A DNA stretch of 60,792 bases from Pseudoalteromonas rubra (GCF_000967655.1 NZ_JXYA01000037.1:1-60792); one strand, 5' to 3'; counted from the stretch's first letter, positions 20,771 through 30,628 are shown. The notes: generated by a model from the letters alone, not told the origin. Numbers and translations: made by a program.

Positions 20771-21874
20771 TTACTGCGTAGCCAACAGGTAGGCTTTATC
20801 AAACTGCCCGGTTTTGGCATAAGCCTGCTCTGCCTGCTGCTGCCACAGTGCCTGCCACGGCGATTTTGCCAGTGTGTCGAAAATCTTGGCCGCCAGTTCA
20901 TGCTCTCCTTCGGCATTGGCCAGACATGCCAGACTGAATAATAACTCCGCCTGCTCCGGCTGCTTCTGCAATGCCGCCTGGATCAGTTTGCGTAATTCAG
21001 GATCGGAACTGCCAGCATATTGTAAGGCCTCAGCGAGCTGCTGATACTGACCTTTTTTCAGGTACTTTAATAAGTCTCCGCGCACCGCATCAAATTGACC
21101 CAAACGCAGCGCCTGTTGAGTCAGTGCCGGGGCAGCCAATGGCCGCAACGCTTTGGGTAAGGCATTAAACGTGGTCTGAGCCGAGCTTTCGTCAATGGCA
21201 AACAGCGCATGCAGGTACTGCTGCCAGCGCGATTCTGACCAGCCCAGCTGTTTGTGCCTTTGCTGGATCAGTGCCAGTGCTTGCTGCCCTTTACCGGCCT
21301 GGAGCAAAGCGTCCAGGTAACTGGCCACAACATTGTCCGAGACTTTTTTCTCGTCCATTTGTGCGCCAAGTAACAGCAGTGCCTGTTCACCCTGGTTCGC
21401 TTCCAGCCACAACTTGGCCACCTGACCTTGTGACTCTGGCGACATTGCCTGCAGGTGTGCCAATGCCTGAGCCGGCTGTAGCTGCTGCAATGCAACCCGT
21501 GCAGCCATTGCACGCTGCTGATCCTGCCACTGATCTGGTAAATCAGCGATGCTCAGGGCCTGCTGTAATTGTTCGTCATCGCCATTGATACATGCCCACA
21601 GCGCGGCTTCAAACGCCTGTTGCTGGCGCTTGCTTTTACGGCCTTTCAACCAGCCGCGACTGCGGGCAAATGCCCGCCACAAAGTTCCGGCCAGGTTTAA
21701 CAGCACAGATCCCAACAGCAGCGCAAAAATCAGTATGACACCGAGTGCAAACAGGGAGGTTTCTATGGTGTAGTTGTTCACCGCAACCAGTAAGTAGCCT
21801 TTTTCATCGATCAGCAAGTGGCCCGCCGCCAGCACACCCAGCAGCACCATGACTGAGATCAGAGTGCGTGTCAT
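20771..21874 (-). CDS. hemY: HemY, membrane TPR protein of the heme operon
   Basis: This protein of about 367 residues has two N-terminal transmembrane helices (about 4-22 and 38-62) and a cytoplasmic tetratricopeptide-rich region (about 90-365). This is the HemY_N plus TPR layout of proteobacterial HemY, which is unrelated to the protoporphyrinogen oxidase of the same name. Its role in tetrapyrrole synthesis is not settled; it is thought to organise or regulate the pathway at the membrane. The ATG at 21874 overlaps the hemDX stop as ATGA, indicating translational coupling. It is the last gene of the run. Confidence 0.9.
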   Translation of the reverse strand: MTRTLISVMVLLGVLAAGHLLIDEKGYLLVAVNNYTIETSLFALGVILIFALLLGSVLLNLAGTLWRAFARSRGWLKGRKSKRQQQAFEAALWACINGDDEQLQQALSIADLPDQWQDQQRAMAARVALQQLQPAQALAHLQAMSPESQGQVAKLWLEANQGEQALLLLGAQMDEKKVSDNVVASYLDALLQAGKGQQALALIQQRHKQLGWSESRWQQYLHALFAIDESSAQTTFNALPKALRPLAAPALTQQALRLGQFDAVRGDLLKYLKKGQYQQLAEALQYAGSSDPELRKLIQAALQKQPEQAELLFSLACLANAEGEHELAAKIFDTLAKSPWQALWQQQAEQAYAKTGQFDKAYLLATQ

Positions 21875-23670
21875 TGTAACCACTCCTTCACCGCCTGCGG
21901 GGTTTGTAGCTCAAGCACGCGTTGCGTTGCAAACTCTTGCTGCTGTAATACTTTCAGGCCGGTTTGCATTGCCGCCACCGCACTGTCCTGGGTACGGTAA
22001 TAACGCGCTAAGGTGGCGCTTGCCCCTTCCAGGGCGGTGAAATAAACACTTTGCTGGTGCTGCATCAGAGCCGTCTGCGCCTGACGTAAATAACTGCTCA
22101 GCTGGGCCCGAATAAGCTGCTGCTCTTCACCGTCCAGTAGCGGATCGATGACAGGTTTATCATGCGAGCGCACCTTAATAAACTGATCCTGAATTTTGAG
22201 CCAGGAGCGCCAGGCATTGGCTTTCCAGTCACTCACCTGCTCGGTCAGTTCACTCTGCTCACTGTGTTGCTGCGTCGGTTTAGTCATCACCTGTAACGGT
22301 AAATTGTCAGCCTGGCTAATATAGCCGTGCAAGTCCAGATACAGTGCTTCTTGCTGAGGTTTCGGCTGCGCATTGAGCAGGGCCAGATCGGCGGCAATGG
22401 CGGTTTGCACCGCTGCTGTATTGCTTTGCGAACGCACCAGATCATGTAACCGTGTGAGCGTTGCCCCCGCCGCCAGATAATGGCGTTGAATATTGGCCTG
22501 AAACTCTGCGCTGCGGATCAGCGCATTGATTTCGGCTTTCTGAGCACCGCCAAGCTGTTTTTTAGCAGCCTGTAATGTGCTTTGCAGCCGCTGTTCAAGC
22601 TGTTGAGTTTGCGCACTCAGTTGTTTTGCAACTTGTTGCTCACGCTGGCTCACCTGCGTATTCAGCGCAGCCAGCGTTTGCTCACTGGCACTCAGTGCCT
22701 GGCGCAATTGCTGATTGTCGCGGTTAAGCTGATCCACAGCCTGCTGGTACTGAGTCAGCTGCTGCTGTCCAAGATAATACACACCCGCAGCACCGGCGCC
22801 GGACGCCAACGCCACCAGCAGCGCCAGTACGGCAGTTTTGCTGACTTTGTCTGAGACGGCTGCGGGTTTGGCTGCCTTGCCCGAAGACTGAGGGCCTGAG
22901 TGACCTTGTTGTTGTTCTGTCATAGTTCCACCTTGGCGGGGCTGATTATCCATAATGCAGGCCAGTAACGCATCGTTATCTGCCCCTGCACTGATGGCGA
23001 TTTGTTTGTCTTCAATCGCGTATTGTTCGCGAAGGTATTCAGCACTGCGTTGACTGACCAGATAAAACCGGCGACTGCTCAGCCAATTCAGTAATTCGCT
23101 CTGCTGGGTATTAAAAACGGCATCAATGGCCGCATTACTGGTGATTACTATACCGTCAATACCCTGCCTTTGCCAGTGGTCCAACCAGATATCAGAGCCA
23201 GTCGCAGCCGGGATCCGCTCATACACCACACAATGCGATAGCAAAGCACCACGCTGTTTCAGTATTTTACTGATCAAGGTGCGGCCGCCACGCCCTTTGA
23301 CCACCACAACCCGTTTATCTTCAACCTGTTGCAGCTCAGGCAGCGCGAGCAATCCCTCTGAGTCATGTTGCTTTGGCACACGCGCACGGCGACCAAAACA
23401 GGCCTCGATGGCGGCTGCGGTCTGCTCGCCTACGGCGAAAAACTGACAATCGGGGGAAAAATCAGGCTGATGCTGTGCCAGATAGTGCACGGCATCCTGA
23501 GAAATGAAGATCAGCTGCTCGGCATCCACAATGGGCGCCAGCTCGGCCTCGCTGACAGGCAGTTTTACCAGCTCCAGTACGGGGGTGCAGTCACACGGGA
23601 CCCCCTGCGCTTCAAGCTGCTGCGCCAGCAAGGTTCCTTTGCCGGCCGGGCGGGTGATGGCTAGTTTCAC
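21871..23670 (-). CDS. hemDX: Fused uroporphyrinogen-III synthase (HemD) and HemX membrane protein
   Basis: One open frame of 599 residues covers two normally separate proteins. Residues 1-249 are HemD, which cyclises and inverts ring D of hydroxymethylbilane to uroporphyrinogen III (start LAITRPAGKG, central VVVVKGRGGR, then VITSNAA). From residue 250 the sequence is HemX: a Ser/Ala/Lys-rich cytoplasmic stretch, one transmembrane helix (AVLALLVALASGAGAAGVYY), a Gln-rich coiled coil, and a periplasmic helical domain. The frame is uninterrupted, but an internal ATG at 22923 with AAGGTGG eight bases before it matches a normal hemX start, so separate HemX may also be made. The GTG start at 23670 lies one base after the hemC stop. 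It overlaps hemY by 4 bp. Confidence 0.9.
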   Translation of the reverse strand: MKLAITRPAGKGTLLAQQLEAQGVPCDCTPVLELVKLPVSEAELAPIVDAEQLIFISQDAVHYLAQHQPDFSPDCQFFAVGEQTAAAIEACFGRRARVPKQHDSEGLLALPELQQVEDKRVVVVKGRGGRTLISKILKQRGALLSHCVVYERIPAATGSDIWLDHWQRQGIDGIVITSNAAIDAVFNTQQSELLNWLSSRRFYLVSQRSAEYLREQYAIEDKQIAISAGADNDALLACIMDNQPRQGGTMTEQQQGHSGPQSSGKAAKPAAVSDKVSKTAVLALLVALASGAGAAGVYYLGQQQLTQYQQAVDQLNRDNQQLRQALSASEQTLAALNTQVSQREQQVAKQLSAQTQQLEQRLQSTLQAAKKQLGGAQKAEINALIRSAEFQANIQRHYLAAGATLTRLHDLVRSQSNTAAVQTAIAADLALLNAQPKPQQEALYLDLHGYISQADNLPLQVMTKPTQQHSEQSELTEQVSDWKANAWRSWLKIQDQFIKVRSHDKPVIDPLLDGEEQQLIRAQLSSYLRQAQTALMQHQQSVYFTALEGASATLARYYRTQDSAVAAMQTGLKVLQQQEFATQRVLELQTPQAVKEWLQ

Positions 23671-23671
23671 A

Positions 23672-24610
23672 TTAGTTGTCCCGATAAACCTCGGCCAGAA
23701 TTTGGTCCGCACCTTGTGCCAGCAAAGTCTCTGCCAGGCGGATCCCCAATTGCTCAGCATCCGCAACCGGACCGCTTTGCTCACCGCGTAAGATCTGGCT
23801 GCCGTCAACTGCGCCCACCAGGCCGCGCAGTGTTAGCTGCTCGCCTGCAATTTCGGCAAAGGCACCAATCGGCACCTGACAGCCCCCTTCCAGGCGACGG
23901 TTCATGGCGCGCTCTGCCAGTACTCTCATCCGCGTTTCGCTATGCTCCAGTGGGGCCAGCCAGGCCTGGACCTGTGCATCATCACTGCGGCACTCAATCC
24001 CAACCGCGCCCTGACCATTGGCCGGCAGAGAGTCTTCAACACTGACAAAGCTGGCAATGCGCTCAGCCATTTCCAGTCGGATCAGGCCTGCGGCGGCAAG
24101 AATAATGGCATCGAATTCACCGGCATCCAGTTTCGCCAGCCGGGTATTCACATTACCACGTAAGTCTTTGATCACCAGATCCGGGCGCATTGCGCGGATC
24201 TGACACTGACGACGCAAGCTGGAGGTGCCCACTACGGCGCCCGCAGGCAGGTCAGCCAAGGCCTGATATTGGTTCGACACAAACGCATCGCGCGGATCTT
24301 CACGCTCACAAATAGTATGCAGCTCTAACCCTGCTGGGAAATCAACCGGCACGTCTTTCATCGAATGCACGGCGATATCCGCACGTCCTTCCAGCATGGC
24401 CTGCTCCAGCTCTTTTACGAACAAGCCTTTACCGCCAATTTTAGCCAGCGGCGTATCGAGGATTTTATCCCCCTTGGTCGACATAGGTACCAGCTCGACG
24501 GTCAGGTCGGCGTGAAACTTTTCCAGTTCGGCTTTTACAAATTCGGCCTGCCATAAGGCCAGCGCACTTTTTCTTGTTGCGATACGCAACACGTTATTTT
24601 TCGTCGTCAT
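23672..24610 (-). CDS. hemC: Porphobilinogen deaminase (hydroxymethylbilane synthase)
   Basis: This 312-residue protein has the family signatures [40 protein letters not shown] and RGNVNTRL. The cysteine that holds the dipyrromethane cofactor is in [13 protein letters not shown]. It polymerises four porphobilinogen units into hydroxymethylbilane, the substrate of the HemD part encoded directly downstream. It follows the DUF2914 gene by 19 bp on the same strand. Confidence 0.97.
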   Translation of the reverse strand: MTTKNNVLRIATRKSALALWQAEFVKAELEKFHADLTVELVPMSTKGDKILDTPLAKIGGKGLFVKELEQAMLEGRADIAVHSMKDVPVDFPAGLELHTICEREDPRDAFVSNQYQALADLPAGAVVGTSSLRRQCQIRAMRPDLVIKDLRGNVNTRLAKLDAGEFDAIILAAAGLIRLEMAERIASFVSVEDSLPANGQGAVGIECRSDDAQVQAWLAPLEHSETRMRVLAERAMNRRLEGGCQVPIGAFAEIAGEQLTLRGLVGAVDGSQILRGEQSGPVADAEQLGIRLAETLLAQGADQILAEVYRDN

Positions 24611-24629
24611 GCTTTACTCAGTCTGCTCA

Positions 24630-25499
24630 CTATTGAGCGGTTGCAATAATTCTAAAGGTTTTTTGTGCCAACAGCTGCTCATCAACGGTGATCACTTCAA
24701 TGCGCCACTGGCCACTTTGGCTGGGCATTATGTTTTTGCTGGAATAGGTGCGATGGCGGTAAGCACTGATGGCCAGATCTATTTCTGCCATCAACTGATC
24801 CTGATGAAACCACAAATGGCGGATGGTTTGTCCCTGCAGGCCACGTACTTCGGTAAAGAAATACAACTTATCCGCAAAGGCCGATTGCTCAACGCTGTCT
24901 TTGAGTACATTCACCGGCTCCCGGTTGACCACCTCAGTGGTGAGCACTGCGCGGCTGATGTGATTGGTATCCACTTGTGCCGCCATGGCCACGCTGGCCA
25001 CCTGAGCGTCGTCAGCAAAGCGCTTGGTCGGCTCGTTGCTGGCTTCTTCATCGGTCATTACATCCGCACTCTGCGGCGCAACATCGTCACTGCTTTGCTC
25101 ATCATCCAGCTCTGCTTCAACCCGGGTGACAGCCGGTACGACAGCTGCCATCACAACTGCCTGAGTTGGTGATGCTTCGATGACAGGCTCAGCGGCGAAT
25201 TCACTGGGCGCGGATGCCGCGACACTAACAGGCACGGGCTCACTGACGGGCGCAGATGTTTTAACACCATCCGGTTGCGGGTCTGATTGCGCAGCCGCCT
25301 GATAGTCATTCAGTGCCGAAGCTGGTTGCTCATCGGCACTGACCGAATTTACTATCCCATAAAACAAAGCGGCTAAGCCACATGCCGCCACACTGCCAAC
25401 GGCACCAATTCGGCGCCAGTGATATTGGTAGGTCACGGGCCTGGCCGGGCCTTCGTTTGCTTTGGTTACCGCTGTTTTAATCACAATGCGTTGTGTCAT
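24630..25499 (-). CDS. DUF2914 domain protein, membrane anchored
   Basis: This 289-residue protein has a basic N-terminal tail, one transmembrane helix (about 30-52), a low-complexity Ala/Ser/Glu/Val-rich linker (about 55-175) and a C-terminal domain of about 105 residues that looks like DUF2914. The C-terminal domain is marked by ISRAVLTTEVVNREPVN, LYFFTEVRGLQGQTIRHLW, YSSKNI and GQWRIEVI. It is probably a bitopic inner-membrane protein with the domain in the periplasm. Function is unknown. It sits between the esterase gene and hemC with gaps of 17 and 19 bp, so it is probably co-transcribed with the heme genes. Confidence 0.75.
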   Translation of the reverse strand: MTQRIVIKTAVTKANEGPARPVTYQYHWRRIGAVGSVAACGLAALFYGIVNSVSADEQPASALNDYQAAAQSDPQPDGVKTSAPVSEPVPVSVAASAPSEFAAEPVIEASPTQAVVMAAVVPAVTRVEAELDDEQSSDDVAPQSADVMTDEEASNEPTKRFADDAQVASVAMAAQVDTNHISRAVLTTEVVNREPVNVLKDSVEQSAFADKLYFFTEVRGLQGQTIRHLWFHQDQLMAEIDLAISAYRHRTYSSKNIMPSQSGQWRIEVITVDEQLLAQKTFRIIATAQ

Positions 25500-25516
25500 G
25501 GGTGTTCACTCTGTTG

Positions 25517-26170
25517 TCACGTTAACCTGGCCAGTAACCAGGTGCGGATTGCCTCCAGCTCTTCCTGACAAACCTGATGCTGCATCGGGTAATCCTGCCA
25601 GCTTACTTCATAGCCTTGTGCTTGTAAGGTTTCAAATGCCTGTCGTCCTGCCATCATCGGCACCACAGGATCCAAACTGCCATGTGCCATAAACACATTG
25701 AGGTCGGTTTGCCGTGCCTCCTGAGCCAGTTTATCCGGGGCACACATGTAGCAAGAGAGTGCCAAAACGCCGCCCATGCGGGCCTTAAAACGCGGTGCTA
25801 CGTGCAGCGCCATCACGCCGCCTTGCGAAAAACCAGCCAAAATAATACGCTCCGGCGGAATGCCCGCAGCCAGCTCGGCATCAATTAATGCCTCGACCAA
25901 TTTCGCTGAGTCTCTCACACCCGCTTCGTCGGCTCTTTTATCCAGATCAAAAGATTTGATGTCATACCAGGAGCGCATCACCATGCCATTATTCACGGTT
26001 ACCGGCTGCTCTGGCGCATGCGGAAAAATAAACCGGACACCCAGTTCGGCGGGTAACCTTAGCTCTGGCGCAATAGGTAAAAAGCCGTCGCCAGAATCGC
26101 CAAGGCCATGCAGCCAAATCACACTTGCCCTGTGGGTTCCCTGGGCCGGGTATTCTACAAACGGCAGCAT
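25517..26170 (-). CDS. Alpha/beta hydrolase, phospholipase/carboxylesterase family
   Basis: This protein of about 217 residues belongs to the bacterial carboxylesterase II / acyl-protein-thioesterase-like family. It has the oxyanion loop WLHGLGDSGDGF, the nucleophile elbow GFSQGG, the catalytic Asp in GSLDPVVP and the catalytic His in YPMQHQV. It hydrolyses short acyl esters; the natural substrate is unknown. The ATG at 26170 shares a base with the cyaY stop (TGATG), and the distance to the WLHGLG motif matches family members. An ATG 15 bp upstream is the alternative. It is part of the cyaY-hem run. Confidence 0.88.
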   Translation of the reverse strand: MLPFVEYPAQGTHRASVIWLHGLGDSGDGFLPIAPELRLPAELGVRFIFPHAPEQPVTVNNGMVMRSWYDIKSFDLDKRADEAGVRDSAKLVEALIDAELAAGIPPERIILAGFSQGGVMALHVAPRFKARMGGVLALSCYMCAPDKLAQEARQTDLNVFMAHGSLDPVVPMMAGRQAFETLQAQGYEVSWQDYPMQHQVCQEELEAIRTWLLARLT

Positions 26171-26490
26171 CAGTCGTGCTGCCATTCAATGCGCTGGCCC
26201 GCCTGGCGGGTAGCGGCATCGCTCATAAACTGCCAGAACTCAGCGCCACTGCGGTTATCAATCCACTGAGTGTCGCGCAATTCAAAGTGATGCCCGTTAA
26301 ACTTAGTGGCCACCCACACCTGGTGCAGCGGGGCTTGCTTATTAATCACTATTTTACTGCGATCCGGAAAAATGATTTCCAGGATCCCGGATGCCGATTC
26401 ATAATCCAGGTCTACCTCACAGTCGTCAATTTGTTCCTCAATGGTTAACATTAACGCATCGGCTAACTCGTGATATTCATGATCTGTCAT
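26170..26490 (-). CDS. cyaY: Iron-sulfur cluster assembly protein CyaY (frataxin)
   Basis: This 106-residue protein, identical in length to E. coli CyaY, has the acidic first helix ([19 protein letters not shown]), where iron is bound, and the conserved sheet with [14 protein letters not shown] and HFELRD. It delivers or gates iron for Fe-S cluster assembly with IscS. The ATG at 26490 has AAGGA upstream; an in-frame extension to 26529 lacks such a site. It is divergent from lptM-lysA with a 127-bp gap and overlaps the esterase start. In this window it heads the run that continues into the heme genes, so iron handling and porphyrin synthesis may be co-expressed. Confidence 0.94.
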   Translation of the reverse strand: MTDHEYHELADALMLTIEEQIDDCEVDLDYESASGILEIIFPDRSKIVINKQAPLHQVWVATKFNGHHFELRDTQWIDNRSGAEFWQFMSDAATRQAGQRIEWQHD

Positions 26491-26617
26491 AGCTTGATCC
26501 TTACTGTGCAAACCCCGAAAGTCCGCCACTTTGGCGCAATTAAATTTACTTTCTAAGCTGCTTTTTTTACCAATTCTGTTACTCTGCGATTATAAAGGCA
26601 CTGACATCATTAATCTA

Positions 26618-26815
26618 ATGAAAGCGACACACACTCAATTTAGCCTATTTACCCTGATCTTGACCAGCCTCTTGCTGTTAAGTGGATGCGGTCAGAGTGG
26701 GCCTCTATACTTACCCGAGCAACGCGCCCAACCGACCAACGCGCCCGAGCAGGCTCCTCAGCCTGACAAGGATAGCGGATCGTCTGAGGATGCTGATACG
26801 AAACAGGAGTCATAA
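26618..26815 (+). CDS. lptM: LPS-assembly lipoprotein LptM (YifL)
   Basis: This 65-residue lipoprotein has a hydrophobic signal with the lipobox LLSG-C, followed directly by the family signature GQSGPLYLPEQ and a charged, disordered tail. In E. coli LptM joins the LptD-LptE complex in the outer membrane and helps LptD mature. The ATG at 26618 is the start that gives a normal lipoprotein signal. Its stop codon is directly followed by the lysA start (TAAATG), the conserved gammaproteobacterial arrangement. Confidence 0.9.
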   Translation: MKATHTQFSLFTLILTSLLLLSGCGQSGPLYLPEQRAQPTNAPEQAPQPDKDSGSSEDADTKQES

Positions 26816-28069
26816 ATGGATTTCTTTCACTATCAGGATAATCATCTCCATGCCGAGCAGGTAGCCATCCGTGATATCGCCGAAAACTATGGCACTCCCT
26901 GTTATGTATATTCCCGAAAGACGCTGGAGCGCCACTATCATGCGTTCACCGACGCGGCACAGGGACACCCTCACCAGGTTTGTTATGCCGTCAAGGCCAA
27001 CAGCAACCTGGCTGTGCTGAATGTCTTAGCCAGATTGGGGGCCGGATTTGATATTGTCTCTCAGGGTGAGCTGGCACGGGTACTCAAAGCCGGCGGCGAT
27101 CCGGCCAAAATCGTGTTTTCCGGCGTTGCCAAAACGGCACAGGAAATTGCTTTTGCGCTTAAAACAGGCATCAAGTGTTTTAATGTAGAGTCTGCCGCTG
27201 AATTGCGTCGCATCAGTGAGGTTGCCAGTGAGCTTGAGCTGCTTGCGCCCATTTCTATTCGGGTTAATCCGGATATAGATGCCAAAACACACCCCTATAT
27301 TTCCACCGGGCTGAAAGAGAATAAATTCGGCATCGACATTAAAGAAGCCTTTAATGTCTATCAACTGGCATGTGCTCTGCCCGGCATCGAAGTGGTGGGT
27401 ATCGATTTTCATATCGGCTCACAGCTCACTGAAGTTGCGCCCTTTATTGCCGCGCTGGACAAAGTACTGGCGCTGGTCAACACGCTTGAGTCGGCCGGTA
27501 TTACATTAAAGCACCTGGATATTGGTGGCGGTCTGGGCGTGCCCTACGACAGCGAAAAACCACCCCACCCCAGCGCCTACGCCGCTGAGGTCAAGGCACG
27601 ACTTGCCGACTATCAACATCTGGAGCTGATCTTTGAACCAGGCCGTGCCATTGCAGCGAATGCCGGCATACTGGTTACCAAAGTGGAATATCTGAAGCCA
27701 ACCAAAGACAAGCATTTTGCGATTGTCGATGCAGGCATGAACGACATGCTGCGCCCTTCGCTGTATCAGGCGTGGCAGCAGATCATTGCGGTTGCCCCAA
27801 GGCAAGATGATACGCCTTTGCATACCTATGATGTTGTAGGGCCTGTTTGTGAGACCGGAGATTTTATCGGCAAAGATCGACCGCTCGCGATTCAGCCTGG
27901 CGACTTATTGGCACAACGCGGCGCCGGGGCCTATGGTTTTACCATGAGCTCAAATTACAACTCACGCCCGCGCATTGCAGAAATTATGGTCGATGGCGAT
28001 ACTTGCCACCTGATCCGCCAACGAGAAACGCTGGAATCGCTGTGGCAGGGCGAGCAAGTGCTTCCGTAA
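26816..28069 (+). CDS. lysA: Diaminopimelate decarboxylase
   Basis: This 417-residue PLP enzyme of the alanine-racemase-like fold III decarboxylases has the PLP lysine in CYAVKANSNLAVL (near residue 60), HIGSQL, the phosphate-binding DIGGGLGVPY, EPGRAI and the CETGDF motif that provides the active-site Cys from the second subunit. It converts meso-diaminopimelate to lysine. It is the second gene of the lptM-lysA-dapF-DUF484-xerC-yigB set. Confidence 0.97.
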   Translation: MDFFHYQDNHLHAEQVAIRDIAENYGTPCYVYSRKTLERHYHAFTDAAQGHPHQVCYAVKANSNLAVLNVLARLGAGFDIVSQGELARVLKAGGDPAKIVFSGVAKTAQEIAFALKTGIKCFNVESAAELRRISEVASELELLAPISIRVNPDIDAKTHPYISTGLKENKFGIDIKEAFNVYQLACALPGIEVVGIDFHIGSQLTEVAPFIAALDKVLALVNTLESAGITLKHLDIGGGLGVPYDSEKPPHPSAYAAEVKARLADYQHLELIFEPGRAIAANAGILVTKVEYLKPTKDKHFAIVDAGMNDMLRPSLYQAWQQIIAVAPRQDDTPLHTYDVVGPVCETGDFIGKDRPLAIQPGDLLAQRGAGAYGFTMSSNYNSRPRIAEIMVDGDTCHLIRQRETLESLWQGEQVLP

Positions 28070-28156
28070 TAGCGCACGGCGTGGCAAAGTAAGGGTATCA
28101 CAATCATAAAATAGGTGCGTGCATACACAGCGCGACACCAAAATAGATAAGGCTTT

Positions 28157-28987
28157 ATGTTTGTAAATTTTTCAAAGATGCATGGTTTGGGCAATGACTT
28201 CGTGGTCGTGGATAACGTGACCCAGAATGTCTTTTTGTCGCGGGACCAGATCCGTAAACTGGCACACCGCAATTTTGGCATCGGATTCGACCAGCTACTG
28301 TTGGTTGAACCGCCCTATTCGCCCGACCTGGACTTTCATTATCGTATATTCAATGCCGACGGCACCGAAGTAGAACAATGTGGCAATGGCGCACGCTGCT
28401 TCGCCCGCTTTGTCCGCATGAAGGGCCTGACCAACAAACACAAAGTGAGCGTGTCCACAAAAGGCGGCAATATTACGCTGTTTACCGAAAAAGACGGCCA
28501 GGTCACCGTGAATATGGGCAAACCCGAATTTGCGCCCGCACAGGTGCCATTTAAGGCAAAACAGCAAGAACAAACCTATATTCTGCGCGCCGAAGAACAT
28601 ACGGTGTTTTGTGGTGTGGTTTCTATGGGGAATCCGCATTGCGTGATTGAGGTCGAAGACATTGAGCGGGCAGATGTGAGCACGCTTGGACCGCTGCTGG
28701 AAACCCATGAGCGCTTTCCAAAACGTGCTAATATTGGCTTTATGCAGATCATTAACCGTGAACATATCAAACTGCGTGTCTGGGAGCGGGGTGCCGCAGA
28801 AACCCTGGCATGTGGCAGTGGCGCTTGCGCTGCCGCAGTCGTCGGCATAGCGCAGGATAAACTGGCCAGCACAGTGCGTGTTGACCTGCCCGGAGGCAGC
28901 ATTCAGGTGCGCTGGAATGGCCCTGGCCAGAGCGTTAAAATGACTGGCCCTGCAGAACACGTCTTTGACGGACAAATTGCGTTATGA
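28157..28987 (+). CDS. dapF: Diaminopimelate epimerase
   Basis: This 276-residue cofactor-independent racemase has the two catalytic cysteines in EQCGNGARC (near residue 75) and ACGSGACAA (near 218), and begins with the typical KMHGLGNDF segment. It makes meso-diaminopimelate for peptidoglycan and for LysA, encoded just upstream. The stop overlaps the DUF484 start as ATGA. Confidence 0.97.
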   Translation: MFVNFSKMHGLGNDFVVVDNVTQNVFLSRDQIRKLAHRNFGIGFDQLLLVEPPYSPDLDFHYRIFNADGTEVEQCGNGARCFARFVRMKGLTNKHKVSVSTKGGNITLFTEKDGQVTVNMGKPEFAPAQVPFKAKQQEQTYILRAEEHTVFCGVVSMGNPHCVIEVEDIERADVSTLGPLLETHERFPKRANIGFMQIINREHIKLRVWERGAAETLACGSGACAAAVVGIAQDKLASTVRVDLPGGSIQVRWNGPGQSVKMTGPAEHVFDGQIAL

Positions 28988-29628
28988 GCCACTCAGAAGG
29001 TCCACTGACACACCAGCAGGTGCAGGACTTTCTGCACCAACATCCCGATTTTTTGCTAGCGCACCCGTATCTGTTGCTGGAGCTGAACCTGTACAACGAT
29101 ACCCAGGGCGCGCCTAACCTGGCACTGTTACAGCAACGTACTTTGCGTGAACAAAATCAGCAGCTGCAAAAGCAAATTGCGCAGATGGTCGCGCACGCAC
29201 AAGAAAATGAACAGATTTATCGTTTGTTCAGTGAGTGTCAGCGACGCCTGTGGCAATGTCAGAATGTGTCAGCCCTGACCGAGCTGTTGAGTCAGGAGTT
29301 AACCCAACTGCCTAACGTCAATCACTGCCAGCTGGTTAACCTCAGTGACGACAGTGAGCAAGCCCGTGCAGTGAATGCGCTCAGGCACAGCCGCTTAAAA
29401 GACAGCAATGGTTATCAGGGCCGCCTGAATCAGGCAGAACGCACCGGCCTGGTCGAAGACGAACAATGTCAGTCGTTTGCGTTATATACACTGGGCGACA
29501 AGGATAACCCGCAGGCCGTGTTATTGTTTGCCAGTCATTGCGCCGATCATTTTGCTCCTGGTAACGGCTCGCTGTTTGTCAGTGAGCTGGTGTCTTCTTT
29601 GCAACTTAGATTGCAGCATCTGGCATGA
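28984..29628 (+). CDS. DUF484 (YigA-like) GAF-fold protein
   Basis: This 214-residue cytoplasmic protein of the DUF484 family has an N-terminal segment [19 protein letters not shown], a coiled coil (about 45-80) and a GAF-like domain to the end. The family is found between dapF and xerC in most Gammaproteobacteria, but its function is not established. It overlaps dapF and xerC by 4 bp on each side (ATGA), so translation of the three is coupled. Confidence 0.88.
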   Translation: MSHSEGPLTHQQVQDFLHQHPDFLLAHPYLLLELNLYNDTQGAPNLALLQQRTLREQNQQLQKQIAQMVAHAQENEQIYRLFSECQRRLWQCQNVSALTELLSQELTQLPNVNHCQLVNLSDDSEQARAVNALRHSRLKDSNGYQGRLNQAERTGLVEDEQCQSFALYTLGDKDNPQAVLLFASHCADHFAPGNGSLFVSELVSSLQLRLQHLA

Positions 29629-30569
29629 GTAAACCCCACCTGGATGTGGATCCAAGCGAGCTTGGGCCGGGCTGGCTGGAGCCGATTGCCGACTTTGCCA
29701 ATTACCTGAAATTTGAACGTCAGTACTCAGCCCACACCCTGGGACAGTATCAACGCCAGTTATTGCAGGCGGCAGCTTTTTTTGCCCCCCACTGTGAGCA
29801 CTGGCTGGCAGTCAGCAGTGAGCTGGTCAGGCGCTACTCAATGCAGCTGCGCACCCGCCAATACAACCCGCGCAGTATCAATCTAAAACTCAGCTGTGTG
29901 CGCAGCTTATACAAGTTTTTGCAGCACAAACACGCCACAGATCAAGACGCCTACAACCCGGCCCAGGGGCTGCGCGGACCAAAATTTCAAAAGCCACTGC
30001 CAAAAAGCCTCGATGTGGATCAGATGGCACAACTGCTGGACATTGCAGATGACGATGCGCTCGCAGTGCGCGACAAGGCCATGATGGAGCTGATGTATTC
30101 AAGCGGACTGCGGATCAGTGAGCTGGCCAATGCCAATCTGCACGATATCCGCGATGGTGAAATACGGGTGCTGGGTAAGGGCAATAAAGAGCGGGTTGTG
30201 CCCGTGGGCGGTAAGGCCCTGGAGGCCATTGCACTGTGGCTCAAGTATCGTCCTTTGTTTGCACCTGCTGATGAGCCAGCACTGTTTGTCAGCAAACGCA
30301 AAACCCGCATCTCGGCCCGTCACGTACGTGCCAGAATGCAGGAATGGGGGATCCGCCAGGGCATTACGGGCACCATTCACCCCCACAAACTACGTCACTC
30401 CTTTGCCACCCACTTACTCGAATCCAGTGGCGATCTACGGGCCATCCAGGAAATGCTGGGCCACACCAGCCTATCGGCAACTCAGGTCTATACCCATGTC
30501 GACTTTGGTCATCTTGCCAAAGTGTATGACAACGCCCATCCCCGAGCCCGAAAACAACGTAAAGACTAA
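29625..30569 (+). CDS. xerC: Site-specific tyrosine recombinase XerC
   Basis: This 314-residue tyrosine recombinase has an N-terminal SAM-like core-binding domain (about 20-110) and a catalytic domain with Arg in SGLRISELA, the Lys hairpin GKGNKERVVP, HxxR in HPHKLRHSFATH, His in LGHTSLSATQVYTH and the Tyr nucleophile in the same segment. It resolves chromosome dimers at dif with XerD and FtsK. The position after dapF and DUF484 identifies it as XerC and not XerD or a phage integrase. Confidence 0.96.
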   Translation: MSKPHLDVDPSELGPGWLEPIADFANYLKFERQYSAHTLGQYQRQLLQAAAFFAPHCEHWLAVSSELVRRYSMQLRTRQYNPRSINLKLSCVRSLYKFLQHKHATDQDAYNPAQGLRGPKFQKPLPKSLDVDQMAQLLDIADDDALAVRDKAMMELMYSSGLRISELANANLHDIRDGEIRVLGKGNKERVVPVGGKALEAIALWLKYRPLFAPADEPALFVSKRKTRISARHVRARMQEWGIRQGITGTIHPHKLRHSFATHLLESSGDLRAIQEMLGHTSLSATQVYTHVDFGHLAKVYDNAHPRARKQRKD

Positions 30570-30628
30570 GTAGGCCTGAAGCGTTTCTTTAGGTACACTC
30601 TGGCAAACTTGAACAACTGAGAGGTGTT

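Noticed and set aside
20651..20941. Plus-strand frame across the fold-back repeat and the end of hemY
   Set aside because: It runs antisense into hemY, has no ribosome site, and its first part lies in the arms of the inverted repeat.
29625..30569. Tyrosine recombinase as evidence for a prophage or integron
   Set aside because: The gene sits in the conserved dapF-DUF484-xerC-yigB order and overlaps its neighbour, so it is the housekeeping XerC.
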